From Variovorax fucosicus (GTDB lineage: Bacteria; Pseudomonadota; Gammaproteobacteria; Burkholderiales; Burkholderiaceae_C): a stretch of DNA of 64,000 nucleotides. Location: NCBI RefSeq assembly GCF_030316825.1, contig NZ_JASZYU010000001.1, positions 1,674,001 to 1,738,000 of the forward strand. Direction: 5' to 3'. The notes under the pieces were generated by a model, which saw nothing but the letters and a program-made list of their open reading frames with translations, did no database searches and was not told the origin of the DNA. This document shows, one piece after another, positions 24,028 through 33,381 of the stretch (position 1 is its first letter; each line of letters begins with the position of its first letter). The position numbers and the translations under genes are program-made.

Positions 24028-24867
24028 TCAGCGCTTAGCCGACCGGTACAGCCCCTCGACCTTCGGCACGTTGGCCTCGAGCTTCTTGATGCGGTCGGGC
24101 CCGCTCGGGTGGGTCGACAGGAAGCTCAGGCCGCCCGCCTTGTTGTTGGCCTCGGCCATCTTCTTCCAGAGCGAGACCGAAGCCGTCGGGTCGTAACCCG
24201 CACGCGCCGCCAGCTCCAGCCCGACCAGGTCGGCTTCGGTTTCGTCGTTGCGGCTGAACTTGAGCGTGATGAGCTGCGTGCCGGCTCGCGCCGCCACGTC
24301 GCCGGCCTGGCCGAGGCCGAGGATCTGCGCGCCGATGGACAGCGCCGCGCCGGTGCCGACGCTCTTGGCCAGCCGCGCGCGCGCATGTTCGCGCAGCGCG
24401 TGCGCCATCTCGTGGCCCATCACCATCGCGACCTCGTCGTCGGTCAGCTTCAGCGTGTCGAGGATGGCGGTGAAAAATGCGATCTTTCCGCCCGGCATGC
24501 AGAAGGCGTTGATCTGCTTGCTGCCGATCAGGTTGACCTCCCACTTCCACTTCGCCGCCCGCGGGTTCCATTGCGCAGCGAACGGAATGATCCGTGCCGC
24601 GATGGCACGCAGCCGCAGCAGTTGCGGGTTGCCGTCGCCTGCCAGCGCGCCCTTGGCCCTGGCCTGTGCAAGCAGTTGCCCGTATTGCTGGGTGCCGGCT
24701 TGCTCGATGTTGTCGGCGGGCACGAGGTTGCGCGCCATCGAGGGATTGCCGACCTCGACCTGCGCCAGCGCGGGGGCCGCAACGGCGGCGCCGGCCGCGA
24801 GCAGGAGGAACGCGCGGCGCGCAACGCCGGGGTTGGAAGAGGGGAAGCCAAAGCAGCGTGAACACAT
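24028..24867 (-). CDS. M48 family metalloprotease
   Basis: 279 residues. Signal peptide (ARRAFLLLAAGAAVAAPALAQ), zinc-protease motif HExxH in VAMVMGHEMAHALREHARARLAK with the downstream Glu ligand in SRNDETEADLVGLELAARAGYDP, and the end LSTHPSGPDRIKKLEANVPKVEGLY. It belongs to the periplasmic LoiP/BepA-like M48 group involved in envelope protein quality control. The start at 24867 is the one that gives the signal peptide; a very long antisense frame continues upstream but is not coding. It is divergent from ampG. Confidence 0.9.
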   Translation of the reverse strand: MCSRCFGFPSSNPGVARRAFLLLAAGAAVAAPALAQVEVGNPSMARNLVPADNIEQAGTQQYGQLLAQARAKGALAGDGNPQLLRLRAIAARIIPFAAQWNPRAAKWKWEVNLIGSKQINAFCMPGGKIAFFTAILDTLKLTDDEVAMVMGHEMAHALREHARARLAKSVGTGAALSIGAQILGLGQAGDVAARAGTQLITLKFSRNDETEADLVGLELAARAGYDPTASVSLWKKMAEANNKAGGLSFLSTHPSGPDRIKKLEANVPKVEGLYRSAKR

Positions 24868-24903
24868 GGGGGAATAATAAGCAGCCTGCCCCGTTCGCCC
24901 TCC

Positions 24904-26262
24904 ATGTCCCCACCCACCGCCGAACAAACCCTCCCCGCTTCCGAAGAAGACCGCAAGCTGCCCTGGCGCGACACGCTCAAGGTGTACCTCGAGCCAGCCA
25001 CGCTGCGCATGCTCGCGCTCGGTTTCTCGGCCGGGCTGCCGCTGCTGCTGGTGCTGGGCACCTTGAGCTTCCGGCTGCGCGAAGCCGGCATCGACCGCAC
25101 CACCATCGGCTACCTGAGCTGGGTCGGCCTGGCCTATGCGTTCAAGTGGGTCTGGGCGCCGCTGGTCGACCGGTTGCCGTTGCCGCCGCTGACCACGCTG
25201 CTCGGGCGCCGGCGCGGCTGGCTGTTGCTGGCGCAGGCCATCGTCATCACCGGCCTGGTCGGCATGGCGATGAACGATCCGCGCGCCGGACTGCATCCGC
25301 TGATCTGGTGCGCGCTGCTGGTGGCGTTCGGCTCGGCCACGCAGGACATTGCGCTCGACGCGTTCCGCATCGAATCGGCCGAGACGCGCAAGCAGGCGGC
25401 GCTGGCAGCGGCCTATCAAACCGGCTACCGGCTGGCGATGATCTGGGCCGGCGCCGGCGTGCTGTGGGTCGCGGCCTGGGCCGAGGTGAGCGGCAGCGGC
25501 GGCTACCAGAACGCCGCATGGCGCACCGCCTACCTGGTGATGGCTGCTTCGATGGCGGTGGGTGTGCTCACCGTGCTGCTCTCGCCCGAGCCGGCCCGAC
25601 GCGTGCTGGCCAAGCCGAAGAACGCGGCCGAGTGGCTGCAGAGCGTGCTGGTCGAACCCTTTGCCGACTTCATCCGGCGCTACAAGTGGCAGGCCGCGCT
25701 GATCCTCGCGCTGATCGCCATCTACCGCATCAGCGACGTGGTGATGGGCATCATGGCCAACCCGTTCTATGTCGACATGGGCTTCACCAAGGACGAGGTG
25801 GCCACGGTCAGCAAGATCTTCGGCGTGATCATGACGCTGGTCGGCGCCTTCGTTGGCGGCGTGCTGTCGATGCGTTTCGGCGTGATGCGGGTGCTGATGC
25901 TGGGCGCCGTGCTCAGCGCGGCGAGCAACCTGCTGTTCGCCTGGCTCGCCACGCGCGGGCACGACCTCACGGCACTGGTGGCGGTGGTGTCGGCCGACAA
26001 CCTGGCAGGCGGCATCGCCTCGGCGGCATTCATCGCCTACCTGTCGAGCCTCACCAACATCAACTATTCGGCCACGCAGTACGCGCTGTTCAGCTCGATG
26101 ATGCTGCTGCTGCCCAAGTTCATTGCCGGCTATTCGGGCGCGTTCGTCGATGCGTATGGCTACGGCACCTTCTTCACCGCCACCGCACTGCTGGGCGTGC
26201 CGGTGCTGTTGCTGGTGGCGCTGGCGGCGCGCGCCCGGCAGGCGTCGGAGCCCCGCTCCTAG
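24904..26262 (+). CDS. ampG: AmpG-type muropeptide permease (MFS)
   Basis: 452 residues and about twelve to fourteen helices. AmpG hallmarks are LGFSAGLPLLLVLGTLSFRLREAGIDRTTIGYLSWVGLAYAFKWVWAPLVDR (in order near the N terminus), GSATQDIALDAFRIES and YLSSLTNINYSATQYALFSSMMLLLPKFIAGYSG. AmpG imports anhydro-muropeptides for recycling; in ampC-type systems those ligands act through AmpR. An AmpR-like regulator and a class A beta-lactamase lie at 33378-35239, so import and induction functions are both in this window. The gene starts 36 bases from the divergent protease gene. Confidence 0.9.
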   Translation: MSPPTAEQTLPASEEDRKLPWRDTLKVYLEPATLRMLALGFSAGLPLLLVLGTLSFRLREAGIDRTTIGYLSWVGLAYAFKWVWAPLVDRLPLPPLTTLLGRRRGWLLLAQAIVITGLVGMAMNDPRAGLHPLIWCALLVAFGSATQDIALDAFRIESAETRKQAALAAAYQTGYRLAMIWAGAGVLWVAAWAEVSGSGGYQNAAWRTAYLVMAASMAVGVLTVLLSPEPARRVLAKPKNAAEWLQSVLVEPFADFIRRYKWQAALILALIAIYRISDVVMGIMANPFYVDMGFTKDEVATVSKIFGVIMTLVGAFVGGVLSMRFGVMRVLMLGAVLSAASNLLFAWLATRGHDLTALVAVVSADNLAGGIASAAFIAYLSSLTNINYSATQYALFSSMMLLLPKFIAGYSGAFVDAYGYGTFFTATALLGVPVLLLVALAARARQASEPRS

Positions 26263-26397
26263 CCGAGGATGGCCGGTCGTTTCTGTCGGAAAAGCCCCAC
26301 GCGGCGCCGGCGATCGAACTGGTAGGCTTTGCCGCTCCGGCCTGGCGCCAATCTGCCCCGCCCCCGAATCCGTCTTCTTCCTTTTCGAAACACCGTC

Positions 26398-27591
26398 GTG
26401 CCCTCCCCGATTCTTCCTCTCCAGATCAGTGCCTTCACCGCCACGTCGGCTGTCGGCGTCGGCAAGGCGCCACTGCTCGCCGCGCTCGAGCAAGGCCGCA
26501 GCGGCCTGCGCGCCAACGACTTCGGCCCAGCGCCCCTGCCGACCTGGATCGGCCGCGTCGACGGCCTCGAAGAGCTGCAGTGGCCTGAAACGCTGGCCGA
26601 ATGGGATTGCCGCAACAACCGTCTGGCCTGGCTCGGCCTGCATGCCGACGGTTTCATCGAAGCGGTCGCAGCGGCGCGCGCGCGCCATGGCGCCTCCCGC
26701 ATCGCGCTGATCCTCGGCACCTCGACCGCCAGCATCGGCGAGACCGAGCTGGCCTACACGCAGCTCGACGAGAACGGCGACTTCCGCCCCGACCAGCAGC
26801 GCCCGCGTCTGCACACGCCGCACTCGCTCGCGCTGTTCGTGCAGGAGGTGCTGCAGCTCGAAGGACCGTGTGAAACCATTTCGACCGCCTGCTCGTCGAG
26901 CGCCAAGGCCTTCGCCTCGGCCGAGCGGCTGATCCGGCTCGGGCTGGTCGACGCGGCGGTGGTCGGTGGCGTCGACACGCTCTGCGGCAGCGTGCTGTTC
27001 GGCTTCAACTCGCTGGAACTGGTGTCGCCGCAGCCTTGCCGGCCGTTCGATGCCCAACGCGACGGCATCAGCCTCGGCGAGGCGGCCGGCTTCGCGCTGC
27101 TGGAACGCGGCACAGGCCCGCTGCAGCTGTTGGGCTACGGCGAATCGAGCGACGCGCACCACATGTCGACGCCGCACCCTGAAGGCCTGGGCGCCGAGCA
27201 TGCGCTCGACGATGCGCTCGCGCGCGCCGGCCTCGGCACCGACGCGATCGACTACATCAACATGCACGGCACCGCCAGCACGAAGAACGACGAGGTCGAA
27301 GGCGGCCTGGTGGCGCGGCGCTTCCCCGCCACCACCCACGCCAGTTCGACCAAGGGCTTTACCGGCCACACGCTCGGCGCGGCCGGCATCGTGGAGGCGG
27401 TGATCAGCCTGCTCGCGCTCGAAACCGGGCTGAAGCCCGGCACCGTCAACTGCCAGGAGATCGGGGCCGACTTCGGTCCGCAGATCAGGATCGAGCCGGC
27501 GCGCGGCGAGGTGAAGTACGCGCTCTCCAACTCGTTCGGCTTCGGTGGCAACAACTGCGCCCTGGTCTTCGGCAAGGGGGTCGCAACATGA
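26398..27591 (+). CDS. beta-ketoacyl-ACP synthase, aryl-polyene type
   Basis: About 397 residues from GTG 26398. The Cys-His-His triad is complete: ETISTACSSSAKAF, YINMHGTASTKNDEVE and TKGFTGHTLGAAGIVEAV; LSNSFGFGGNNCALVF closes the thiolase fold. It condenses acyl and malonyl-ACP units. Followed with a 4-base overlap by a chain-length-factor-like gene and then a halogenase-like flavoprotein, which is the gene trio of aryl polyene and related clusters. No ACP, ketoreductase, dehydratase or ligase gene is near, so partners must lie elsewhere. The start is uncertain because no strong ribosome site is seen. Confidence 0.85.
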   Translation: MPSPILPLQISAFTATSAVGVGKAPLLAALEQGRSGLRANDFGPAPLPTWIGRVDGLEELQWPETLAEWDCRNNRLAWLGLHADGFIEAVAAARARHGASRIALILGTSTASIGETELAYTQLDENGDFRPDQQRPRLHTPHSLALFVQEVLQLEGPCETISTACSSSAKAFASAERLIRLGLVDAAVVGGVDTLCGSVLFGFNSLELVSPQPCRPFDAQRDGISLGEAAGFALLERGTGPLQLLGYGESSDAHHMSTPHPEGLGAEHALDDALARAGLGTDAIDYINMHGTASTKNDEVEGGLVARRFPATTHASSTKGFTGHTLGAAGIVEAVISLLALETGLKPGTVNCQEIGADFGPQIRIEPARGEVKYALSNSFGFGGNNCALVFGKGVAT

Positions 27592-28394
27592 GCACGCCCA
27601 CGCTCTATATCGAAGGCCCCTCGTTCTGGGCGCCTTCGCTTCCTGGCTGGGACGTCGCACGGGCCGCCTTGCGCGGCGAGGGCGCGCTGGTCGACCCGCC
27701 GGCCAAGCGGCCCGCGCCGCAACTGCTGGCGCCGGCAGAGCGGCGCCGCGCCCCCGACACCGTGGCCCTGGCACTGGAAGTCGCGACCGCCACGGTTGCG
27801 ACGTCGGGCCGCGACGCGAAAGATCTGCCCTGCGTGTTTGCGTCGGCGCACGGCGACCTCGGCATCAACGACTACATGTGCAGCACGCTCGCGAGCGACC
27901 CCAAGCTGCTGTCGCCCACCAAGTTCCACAACTCGGTGCACAACGCTGCGGTCGGCTACTGGACGATCGGCACCGGCTGCATGGCGGCCAGCAACTCGCT
28001 GACCGCCTACGAAGCCAGCTTCGCGGCCGGCCTGCTGGAGGCCGCGACCCAATGTGCGGCCGACCAGCGCGCCGTGCTGCTGGTGGGCTTCGACGTGCCG
28101 GCCGTCGGGGCGCTGAGCTCGGTCACCACCAGCCGGGGTCTGCTGGCCGTGGCATTCGTGGTGGCACCCACGCGCACCGAGCGCACCGTGGCATCGTTCG
28201 ACTGGTCGCTTCAGCCAGGCCCGGTGCAGGCGCCGATGCTGCAATCCGAAGCGGCGCGCGCGCTGCAGGTGAACGCGATCGCCGATGCGCTGCCACTGTT
28301 CGAGGCACTGGCTGCCAACAACCCACTGCCGCTGCTGATGCCGCTGGCACCCACCCTCTCGCTGCGCATCGCGCTGCACCAACATACGGATTGA
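27588..28394 (+). CDS. beta-ketoacyl synthase chain length factor
   Basis: 268 residues matching the N-terminal half of a ketosynthase (the Ketoacyl-synt_2 type): YIEGPSFWAPSLPGWD, CVFASAHGDLGINDYMCSTLA, FHNSVHNAAVGYWTIGTGCMAASNSLTAYEASFAAGLLEAA and VLLVGFDVPA. The C-terminal half with both catalytic His is absent, as usual for this family, although a Cys is retained in GTGCMAASNS. It should pair with the ketosynthase upstream and set product length. The ATG overlaps the upstream stop (ATGA). Confidence 0.87.
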   Translation: MSTPTLYIEGPSFWAPSLPGWDVARAALRGEGALVDPPAKRPAPQLLAPAERRRAPDTVALALEVATATVATSGRDAKDLPCVFASAHGDLGINDYMCSTLASDPKLLSPTKFHNSVHNAAVGYWTIGTGCMAASNSLTAYEASFAAGLLEAATQCAADQRAVLLVGFDVPAVGALSSVTTSRGLLAVAFVVAPTRTERTVASFDWSLQPGPVQAPMLQSEAARALQVNAIADALPLFEALAANNPLPLLMPLAPTLSLRIALHQHTD

Positions 28395-28399
28395 GACCC

Positions 28400-30052
28400 A
28401 TGACAACTGCCACAGCCCCTCAACACGACGTCGTGATCATGGGGGGCGGTCTGGCAGGACTCACCCTCGCAATTCAGCTCAAGCAGCGCTTCGAGGGCAT
28501 CGACGTGCTGGTGCTGGAACGCCGTAGCCACCCGCTGCCGCATGCGGCGCACAAGGTGGGCGAATCTTCGGTGGAAATCGGCGCGCACTACTTCGACACC
28601 GTGCTGGGCCTCAAGCCGCACATGCACTCGGGCCAGCTGTACAAGTTCGGCTTCCGCTTCTTCTTCAGCGAGGGCCGGCGCGACATCGACCAGGTGACCG
28701 AGATCGGCGCCAGCCGCTACCTGCCGATACCGAGCTACCAGATCGACCGCGGCATCTTCGAGAACTACCTGGGCGAGGAAGCGCTGCGGCACGGCGTGCG
28801 CTTCGTCGACAACGCGATGGTGCGGCAGATCGAGCTGGCCGAGGGCGAAGACACGAACGGCCTGCACCGTCTGAGCTGGACGCAGGGCGGCGAGACCCAC
28901 AGCGCCCAGTCGCGCTGGCTGATCGACGCCTGCGGCCGCGCCGGCCTGCTCAAGCGCAAGCTGGGGCTGGCCGAGACCAACGCGCACGACGTCGACGCCG
29001 CGTGGTTCCGCATCGGCGAACGCATCGACGTCGACCAATGGAGCGACAACGAGGAGTGGCGCGCGCTGTGCGAGCCGCAGGCGCGCTGGCTCTCGACCAA
29101 CCACATGTGCGGCGCGGGCTACTGGGTCTGGCTGATCCCGCTGGCCTCGGGCTCGCACTCGGTCGGCATCGTGGCCGACCCGAAGCTGCACCCGCTGGAA
29201 ACCTACAACACCTTCGACAAGGCCATGGACTGGCTCAAGCGCTGGCAGCCGGCGGTGTTCGACAAGCTCGACGACAAGCGCCACCTGCTGCAGGACTTCC
29301 TGTTCCTGCGCCACTTCTCGCATGGCTGCAAGCAGGTGTTTTCGGGCAAGCGCTGGGCGCTGACCGGCGAGGCCGGCCTGTTCCTCGACCCGTTCTATTC
29401 GCCCGGCAGCGACTTCATCGCGATGAGCAACACCTACATCACCGACCTGATCGCGCACGACCGTGCCGGCGATCCGCTGGAAGCGCGCGCGCAGCTGTAC
29501 GACCAGCTCTACCACTCGTTCTACGAGAGCACGTTGGCGCTCTACCAGGACCAGTACCCCCTGTTCGGCGACCCCGAAGTGCTGCCGGTGAAGGTGATCT
29601 GGGACTACACCTACTACTGGAGCGTGCTGTCGCAGATCTTCTTCCAGGAGCGGCTCACCGATCTGACGGTGCTCGGCAGCCTGAAGAACGAACTGGTGCA
29701 TTGCCAGAAGCTCAACATTGCGGCGCAGCATTTCATGCGCGAATGGTCCGGCGTGAGCGCCAAGCGCAACCCGGCCGTGATGCTGGACCATGCGGCGCTG
29801 CCGTGGTTCGTCGAGCTCAACCAGAGCATGAAAGACAAGCGCGACGACGACGACGCCTTCCGCCGGCGCATCCGGTCGGCGGTGGTGCTGCTGCGCCAGC
29901 TGGCCAGCGAAATGGTCGAGCGCGCCAACCAGGACTACCCCACGCTGGGCAGCGGTGCACTCGGCCCGGTGCTGGCGCAAGAGATCCCCGGGCTGCCCGC
30001 GGACCGGACGCAGACTGCGATGCTTTTTACGGCAACCGCCGTCCTCGCGTAA
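28400..30052 (+). CDS. tryptophan-halogenase-like FAD-dependent oxidoreductase
   Basis: 550 residues. FAD site GxGxxG-like VVIMGGGLAGLTLAIQLKQ, then VLERRSHPLPHAAHKVGESSVEIGAHYF, WLIDACGRAGLLKRKLG and ALTGEAGLFLDPFYSPGSDFIAMSNTY, all in the flavin halogenase family order. The strict halogenase WxWxIP motif reads WVWLIP here, so activity could be halogenation or another oxidation. Homologues accompany ketosynthase/CLF genes in aryl polyene and dialkylresorcinol-like clusters. It begins 5 bases after the chain length factor gene and ends 67 bases before the response regulator. Confidence 0.85.
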   Translation: MTTATAPQHDVVIMGGGLAGLTLAIQLKQRFEGIDVLVLERRSHPLPHAAHKVGESSVEIGAHYFDTVLGLKPHMHSGQLYKFGFRFFFSEGRRDIDQVTEIGASRYLPIPSYQIDRGIFENYLGEEALRHGVRFVDNAMVRQIELAEGEDTNGLHRLSWTQGGETHSAQSRWLIDACGRAGLLKRKLGLAETNAHDVDAAWFRIGERIDVDQWSDNEEWRALCEPQARWLSTNHMCGAGYWVWLIPLASGSHSVGIVADPKLHPLETYNTFDKAMDWLKRWQPAVFDKLDDKRHLLQDFLFLRHFSHGCKQVFSGKRWALTGEAGLFLDPFYSPGSDFIAMSNTYITDLIAHDRAGDPLEARAQLYDQLYHSFYESTLALYQDQYPLFGDPEVLPVKVIWDYTYYWSVLSQIFFQERLTDLTVLGSLKNELVHCQKLNIAAQHFMREWSGVSAKRNPAVMLDHAALPWFVELNQSMKDKRDDDDAFRRRIRSAVVLLRQLASEMVERANQDYPTLGSGALGPVLAQEIPGLPADRTQTAMLFTATAVLA

Positions 30053-30119
30053 CCTGCGCGTTTACCCAACTTTACGCAGCGTTCAAGCCGCCTTGCCGGC
30101 GTGCCGCGACGATCGTTCC

Positions 30120-30833
30120 ATGAGCACACCGCAACTCCTGATGATCGAAGACGACGCCCGCCTGGCGCAGATGGTGAGCGAATACCTCACCCAGTCGGGC
30201 TTCGGCGTCACGCATGCACCCGACGGCATCAGCGGGCTGGAGCAGTTGCAGCAGCGCGCACCGGATCTCGTGATCCTCGACCTGATGCTGCCCGACATCG
30301 ACGGGCTCGAGGTCTGCCGCCGCATCCGGGCGCTGCCCGGCGGACTGGCCAAGGTCTCGGTGCTGATGCTCACCGCCAAGGGCGATCCGATGGACCGCAT
30401 CATCGGCCTCGAAATCGGCGCCGACGATTACCTGCCCAAGCCGTTCGAGCCACGCGAGTTGCTGGCGCGCATCCGCGCCGTGCTGCGGCGCCGCAGCGAG
30501 ACCGCCAGCGAAACCGCGGCGGCCACGCTGATGCGCTTCGGCTCGCTCGAGATCGACCGCAACGCGCGCGCCGTGACGGTGGGCGGCGAACTGGCCGATC
30601 TCACCTCCTACCAGTTCGACCTGCTGGTGGCCATGGCCGAGCGCGCCGGCCGCGTGCTCACGCGCGACCAGATCATGGAAGCCGTGCGCGGACGAGAGCT
30701 CGAGGCCTTCGACCGCTCGATCGACGTGCACATGGGGCGCATCCGCGCCGCGATCGAGGTCGATGCAAAGACGCCGAAACGCATCCTCACGGTGCGCGGC
30801 GTGGGCTACGTCTTCGCCAAGCAGCAGGACTGA
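30120..30833 (+). CDS. OmpR-family response regulator
   Basis: 237 residues. Receiver domain with LLMIEDDARLAQMV (acidic pair near 10-12), phosphoacceptor Asp near residue 54 in LVILDLMLPDIDG, Thr in LMLTAKGD and Lys in DDYLPKPFEPRELLARI. The C-terminal winged helix has LTSYQFDLLVAMAERAGRVLTRDQIM and FDRSIDVHMGRIRAAIE, ending ILTVRGVGYVFAK. It overlaps the sensor kinase start (TGATG). The target genes are unknown; the layout resembles CpxR/RstA regulators of the envelope. Confidence 0.92.
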   Translation: MSTPQLLMIEDDARLAQMVSEYLTQSGFGVTHAPDGISGLEQLQQRAPDLVILDLMLPDIDGLEVCRRIRALPGGLAKVSVLMLTAKGDPMDRIIGLEIGADDYLPKPFEPRELLARIRAVLRRRSETASETAAATLMRFGSLEIDRNARAVTVGGELADLTSYQFDLLVAMAERAGRVLTRDQIMEAVRGRELEAFDRSIDVHMGRIRAAIEVDAKTPKRILTVRGVGYVFAKQQD

Positions 30834-32047
30834 TGGCCAATCTCTACTCCCGCCACCTCTACGTCCGCATCTGGCTGGCGGTGGTGGCGGGCGTGGTCAT
30901 CCTCACGCTCACCGCGAGCTGGATGGTGCGCGTGGCGACCGAAAGCGAACGCGACCGCATCTCGGTGCTGCCGCGCACGGTGGTCGTGCGCGACGCCGAA
31001 GACCGCGTGATCGGCAGCGGCCAGGCCACGCGCGTGCGCGGCCAGGGCCTCGAGTTCGACCTCACCCTGAGCGACGGCCGCGCGCTGACGCTGCAGATGC
31101 CGCCGCGCGACCAGCAGGCCGGCCCGGCCAGCCGCCAGGCGCCGCCGGCCTGGCGCACGCCGTTCGGCTTCATCTGGATGATCGCGCTGGTCGGCGTTGC
31201 TGTGGCGCTCGGCGTCTACCCGATCGTGCGGCGCATCACGCAGCGGCTCGAAACGCTGCAGCGCGGCGTGCAGCGCTGGGGCGACGGCGACCTGTCGGTG
31301 CGCGTGCCCGAGCACGGGGACGATGAAGTGGCCGACCTTTCAAAACGCTTCAACGCCGCGGCGGCGCGGGTCGAGACGCTGGTGCGCTCGCACAAGTCGC
31401 TGCTGGCCAATGCCTCGCACGAGCTGCGCTCGCCGCTCACCCGCATCCGCATGGGGCTGGAGCTGATGGGCACCAATGCCACGCCAACCGCCACCGCCCG
31501 CGACGAGATCTCGCGCAACATCGGCGAACTCGACCAGCTCATCGACGAGATCCTGCTCGCGAGCCGGCTCGACGCGCACGAAGCCGACATGGGCACGGTC
31601 GAGACGGTCGACCTGACCGGGCTGGCCGCCGAGGAATGCTCGCGCGTCGGCGCCGAGCTCGATCTGGTCGACGGCACCAGCAGCAACGGCCTCAACGTGC
31701 CGGGCGTGGCGCGCCTGCTGCGCCGCGCGATCCGCAACCTGCTGGAAAACGCGCGCCGCTACGGCGCCGGCGAGATCAGCGTGGAGCTGGCGGTCGATGC
31801 ACAGAGTGCCGAGGTGCGCGTGAACGACCGCGGCCCGGGCGTGCCGGCCGCACTGCGCGAGCGCATCTTCGAGCCTTTCTACCGGCTGCCCGGCGCAAGC
31901 GAGCGCGAAGGCGGCGTCGGGCTCGGGCTGGCGCTGGTGAAGTCGATCGTCGAGCGCCACGGCGGCAGCGTGCGCTGCGAGGGGCGCGAGGGCGGCGGCG
32001 CCAGCTTCGTCATCGCGCTGCCGCGCGCGGGTGTCGCCTCGCTATAA
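30833..32047 (+). CDS. sensor histidine kinase, HAMP-containing
   Basis: 404 residues. Two membrane helices (about 12-31 and 112-130) bracket a periplasmic region of only about 80 residues. A HAMP segment follows (VRRITQRLETLQRGVQRWGDGDLSVRVPEHGDDEVADL), then HisKA with phospho-His near residue 196 (ANASHELRSPLTRIRMGLEL), and HATPase with NLLENARRYG, VNDRGPGVP, FEPFYRL and GVGLGLALVKSIVERHGG. It should phosphorylate the adjacent regulator. The small sensor domain suggests an envelope stress or membrane-proximal cue. Confidence 0.92.
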   Translation: MANLYSRHLYVRIWLAVVAGVVILTLTASWMVRVATESERDRISVLPRTVVVRDAEDRVIGSGQATRVRGQGLEFDLTLSDGRALTLQMPPRDQQAGPASRQAPPAWRTPFGFIWMIALVGVAVALGVYPIVRRITQRLETLQRGVQRWGDGDLSVRVPEHGDDEVADLSKRFNAAAARVETLVRSHKSLLANASHELRSPLTRIRMGLELMGTNATPTATARDEISRNIGELDQLIDEILLASRLDAHEADMGTVETVDLTGLAAEECSRVGAELDLVDGTSSNGLNVPGVARLLRRAIRNLLENARRYGAGEISVELAVDAQSAEVRVNDRGPGVPAALRERIFEPFYRLPGASEREGGVGLGLALVKSIVERHGGSVRCEGREGGGASFVIALPRAGVASL

Positions 32048-32090
32048 AAATCATAGCTGCCTGCGCCCGAAAGACGGGCACCTTCGCCTC

Positions 32091-32110
32091 TTTTGATCCG
32101 CTTTTGATCC
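32091..32110. promoter_or_regulatory. direct repeat TTTTGATCC upstream of O-antigen ligase gene
   Basis: TTTTGATCC occurs twice (32091 and 32102), 11 bases apart, so both face the same side of the helix. It lies 15 to 35 bases before the ATG at 32125, next to TAGAAT at 32112. It could be a binding site or part of a promoter; a proper -35 at 17 bases is not seen. Confidence 0.25.
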
Positions 32111-32124
32111 CTAGAATCTCGCCC

Positions 32125-33381
32125 ATGTCGAGAAATTGGTTGGTTCGCCCGGCAGCGATGCTCTGGGGCTTTGTGGTCTTCATGCCGGTCGGCGCCAACT
32201 ACGGCGCCTTTGCGCTGCTGTTGCTGGCGTTGCTTGCGGGTGGCGGTTGGCGCGAGCGCGCGCAACGCGTGCGACACCATCCGCTCTGGTGGCCGATCGT
32301 GGCCTACGTCACCTGGACGCTGCTGGTGCTGGCCTTCGGCGCGCACTATCCGCAGACGCCGTCGAACATCGTGCATGGCCTGCGCATCGCAGCCACGGTG
32401 CTGATGGCGCTGGCGCTGACGCGTGAAGAAGCCATCTGGGCACTGCGCGGCTTCCTGCTGATGGCGGTGATCGGCATCGTGATGATCGCGCTGTACTACA
32501 CGGTCGGCTTTCCAATGGCGGAGGCCTGGCGCGGCCTGCTGGTGCTGGTCGGCAACAAGTCGATCAGCAACGCATTGCTGCTGACCATCTTCGGCGCCAG
32601 CGCGGCCGTGCTCGGGCTGGCCTTGCTGGCCGGGCGCCGCCCATGGCCCGTCGTGCTCGCGTTCGGCTTCACGCTGGCGGTGATGGTGATCATCACGTTC
32701 ACGCTGCCGTCGCGCACCTCGATGCTGGCCCTGCTGCTGGCGCTGCCGCTGGCCTGCCTGCACCAGTGGCGACGGCAGTTGCGCGTGCTGGCCATCGCGA
32801 TGCTGCTCGGCGGCGCGCTGGTCGGCGTGGCGGTGTGGCAATCGCCCACGGTGCAGCAGAAGTTCGCGCTCGGCGTGCAGGAGATCGAGGCGGCGCAGGC
32901 CGGCGCCGTGTCGGAAGGCAGCTGGGTGGTGCGCTTCTACATGTACCGCGACACGGCGCGCATGATCATCGACAAGCCGCTCACCGGCTGGGGCATCGGC
33001 GGTTGGACGCAGCAGTGGCATCTGCGCGGGCCCAAGCTGCTGGCCGACTACAACATGCCGCACAACGACTTCCTGTGGATGGGTGCGCAGGCCGGCGTGC
33101 CCGGTGCGCTGAGCCTCCTGGTGATCGTCCTTGTGGGCCTCTGGCAGGCCTGGCGGCGGCACGACCTGACCGGCCGCTTCGCGCTGGTGGCGATGTTCGT
33201 GCTGCTGGTGGCGACCAGCGTGAACTCGGCGCTGCGCGATGCGCAGATCGGCCTGAGCCTGCTCTGGATCGCGATGCTCTACCTGCGGCTGGTGCAGGAG
33301 CCGGGCGAGCCGTGGAGCGAGCTGTGGCCCCGGCGAGGCGCTGCGGCGCGCCTCGGCCCTCTTGCCCCCCAAGAGGCCTAA
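32125..33381 (+). CDS. O-antigen ligase family membrane protein (Wzy_C domain)
   Basis: 418 residues and ten or more helices. The family region runs from [21 protein letters not shown] through a periplasmic loop ([36 protein letters not shown]...[19 protein letters not shown]). The R-x3-Y/R-x3-W, G-x-G-x-G/W and PHNDFL residues are those of WaaL/Wzy_C proteins, which join polysaccharide to lipid A core or another acceptor. The C terminus runs into a GC-rich palindromic segment and meets the beta-lactamase gene, with 4 bases shared at the stops. No other O-antigen genes are adjacent. Confidence 0.85.
   Translation: MSRNWLVRPAAMLWGFVVFMPVGANYGAFALLLLALLAGGGWRERAQRVRHHPLWWPIVAYVTWTLLVLAFGAHYPQTPSNIVHGLRIAATVLMALALTREEAIWALRGFLLMAVIGIVMIALYYTVGFPMAEAWRGLLVLVGNKSISNALLLTIFGASAAVLGLALLAGRRPWPVVLAFGFTLAVMVIITFTLPSRTSMLALLLALPLACLHQWRRQLRVLAIAMLLGGALVGVAVWQSPTVQQKFALGVQEIEAAQAGAVSEGSWVVRFYMYRDTARMIIDKPLTGWGIGGWTQQWHLRGPKLLADYNMPHNDFLWMGAQAGVPGALSLLVIVLVGLWQAWRRHDLTGRFALVAMFVLLVATSVNSALRDAQIGLSLLWIAMLYLRLVQEPGEPWSELWPRRGAAARLGPLAPQEA

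Noticed and set aside
24028..27774. Antisense open frame of 1248 codons running through ampG and the ketosynthase gene
   Set aside because: Only its last 279 codons make sense (M48 protease). The rest is Arg/Gly/His-rich and mirrors the codon pattern of convincingly coding genes on the other strand.
33340..33381. Palindromic GC-rich end of the O-antigen ligase frame as a third repeat family
   Set aside because: A short dyad (CGAGGCG/CGCCTCG) is present, but no second copy was found in the window.
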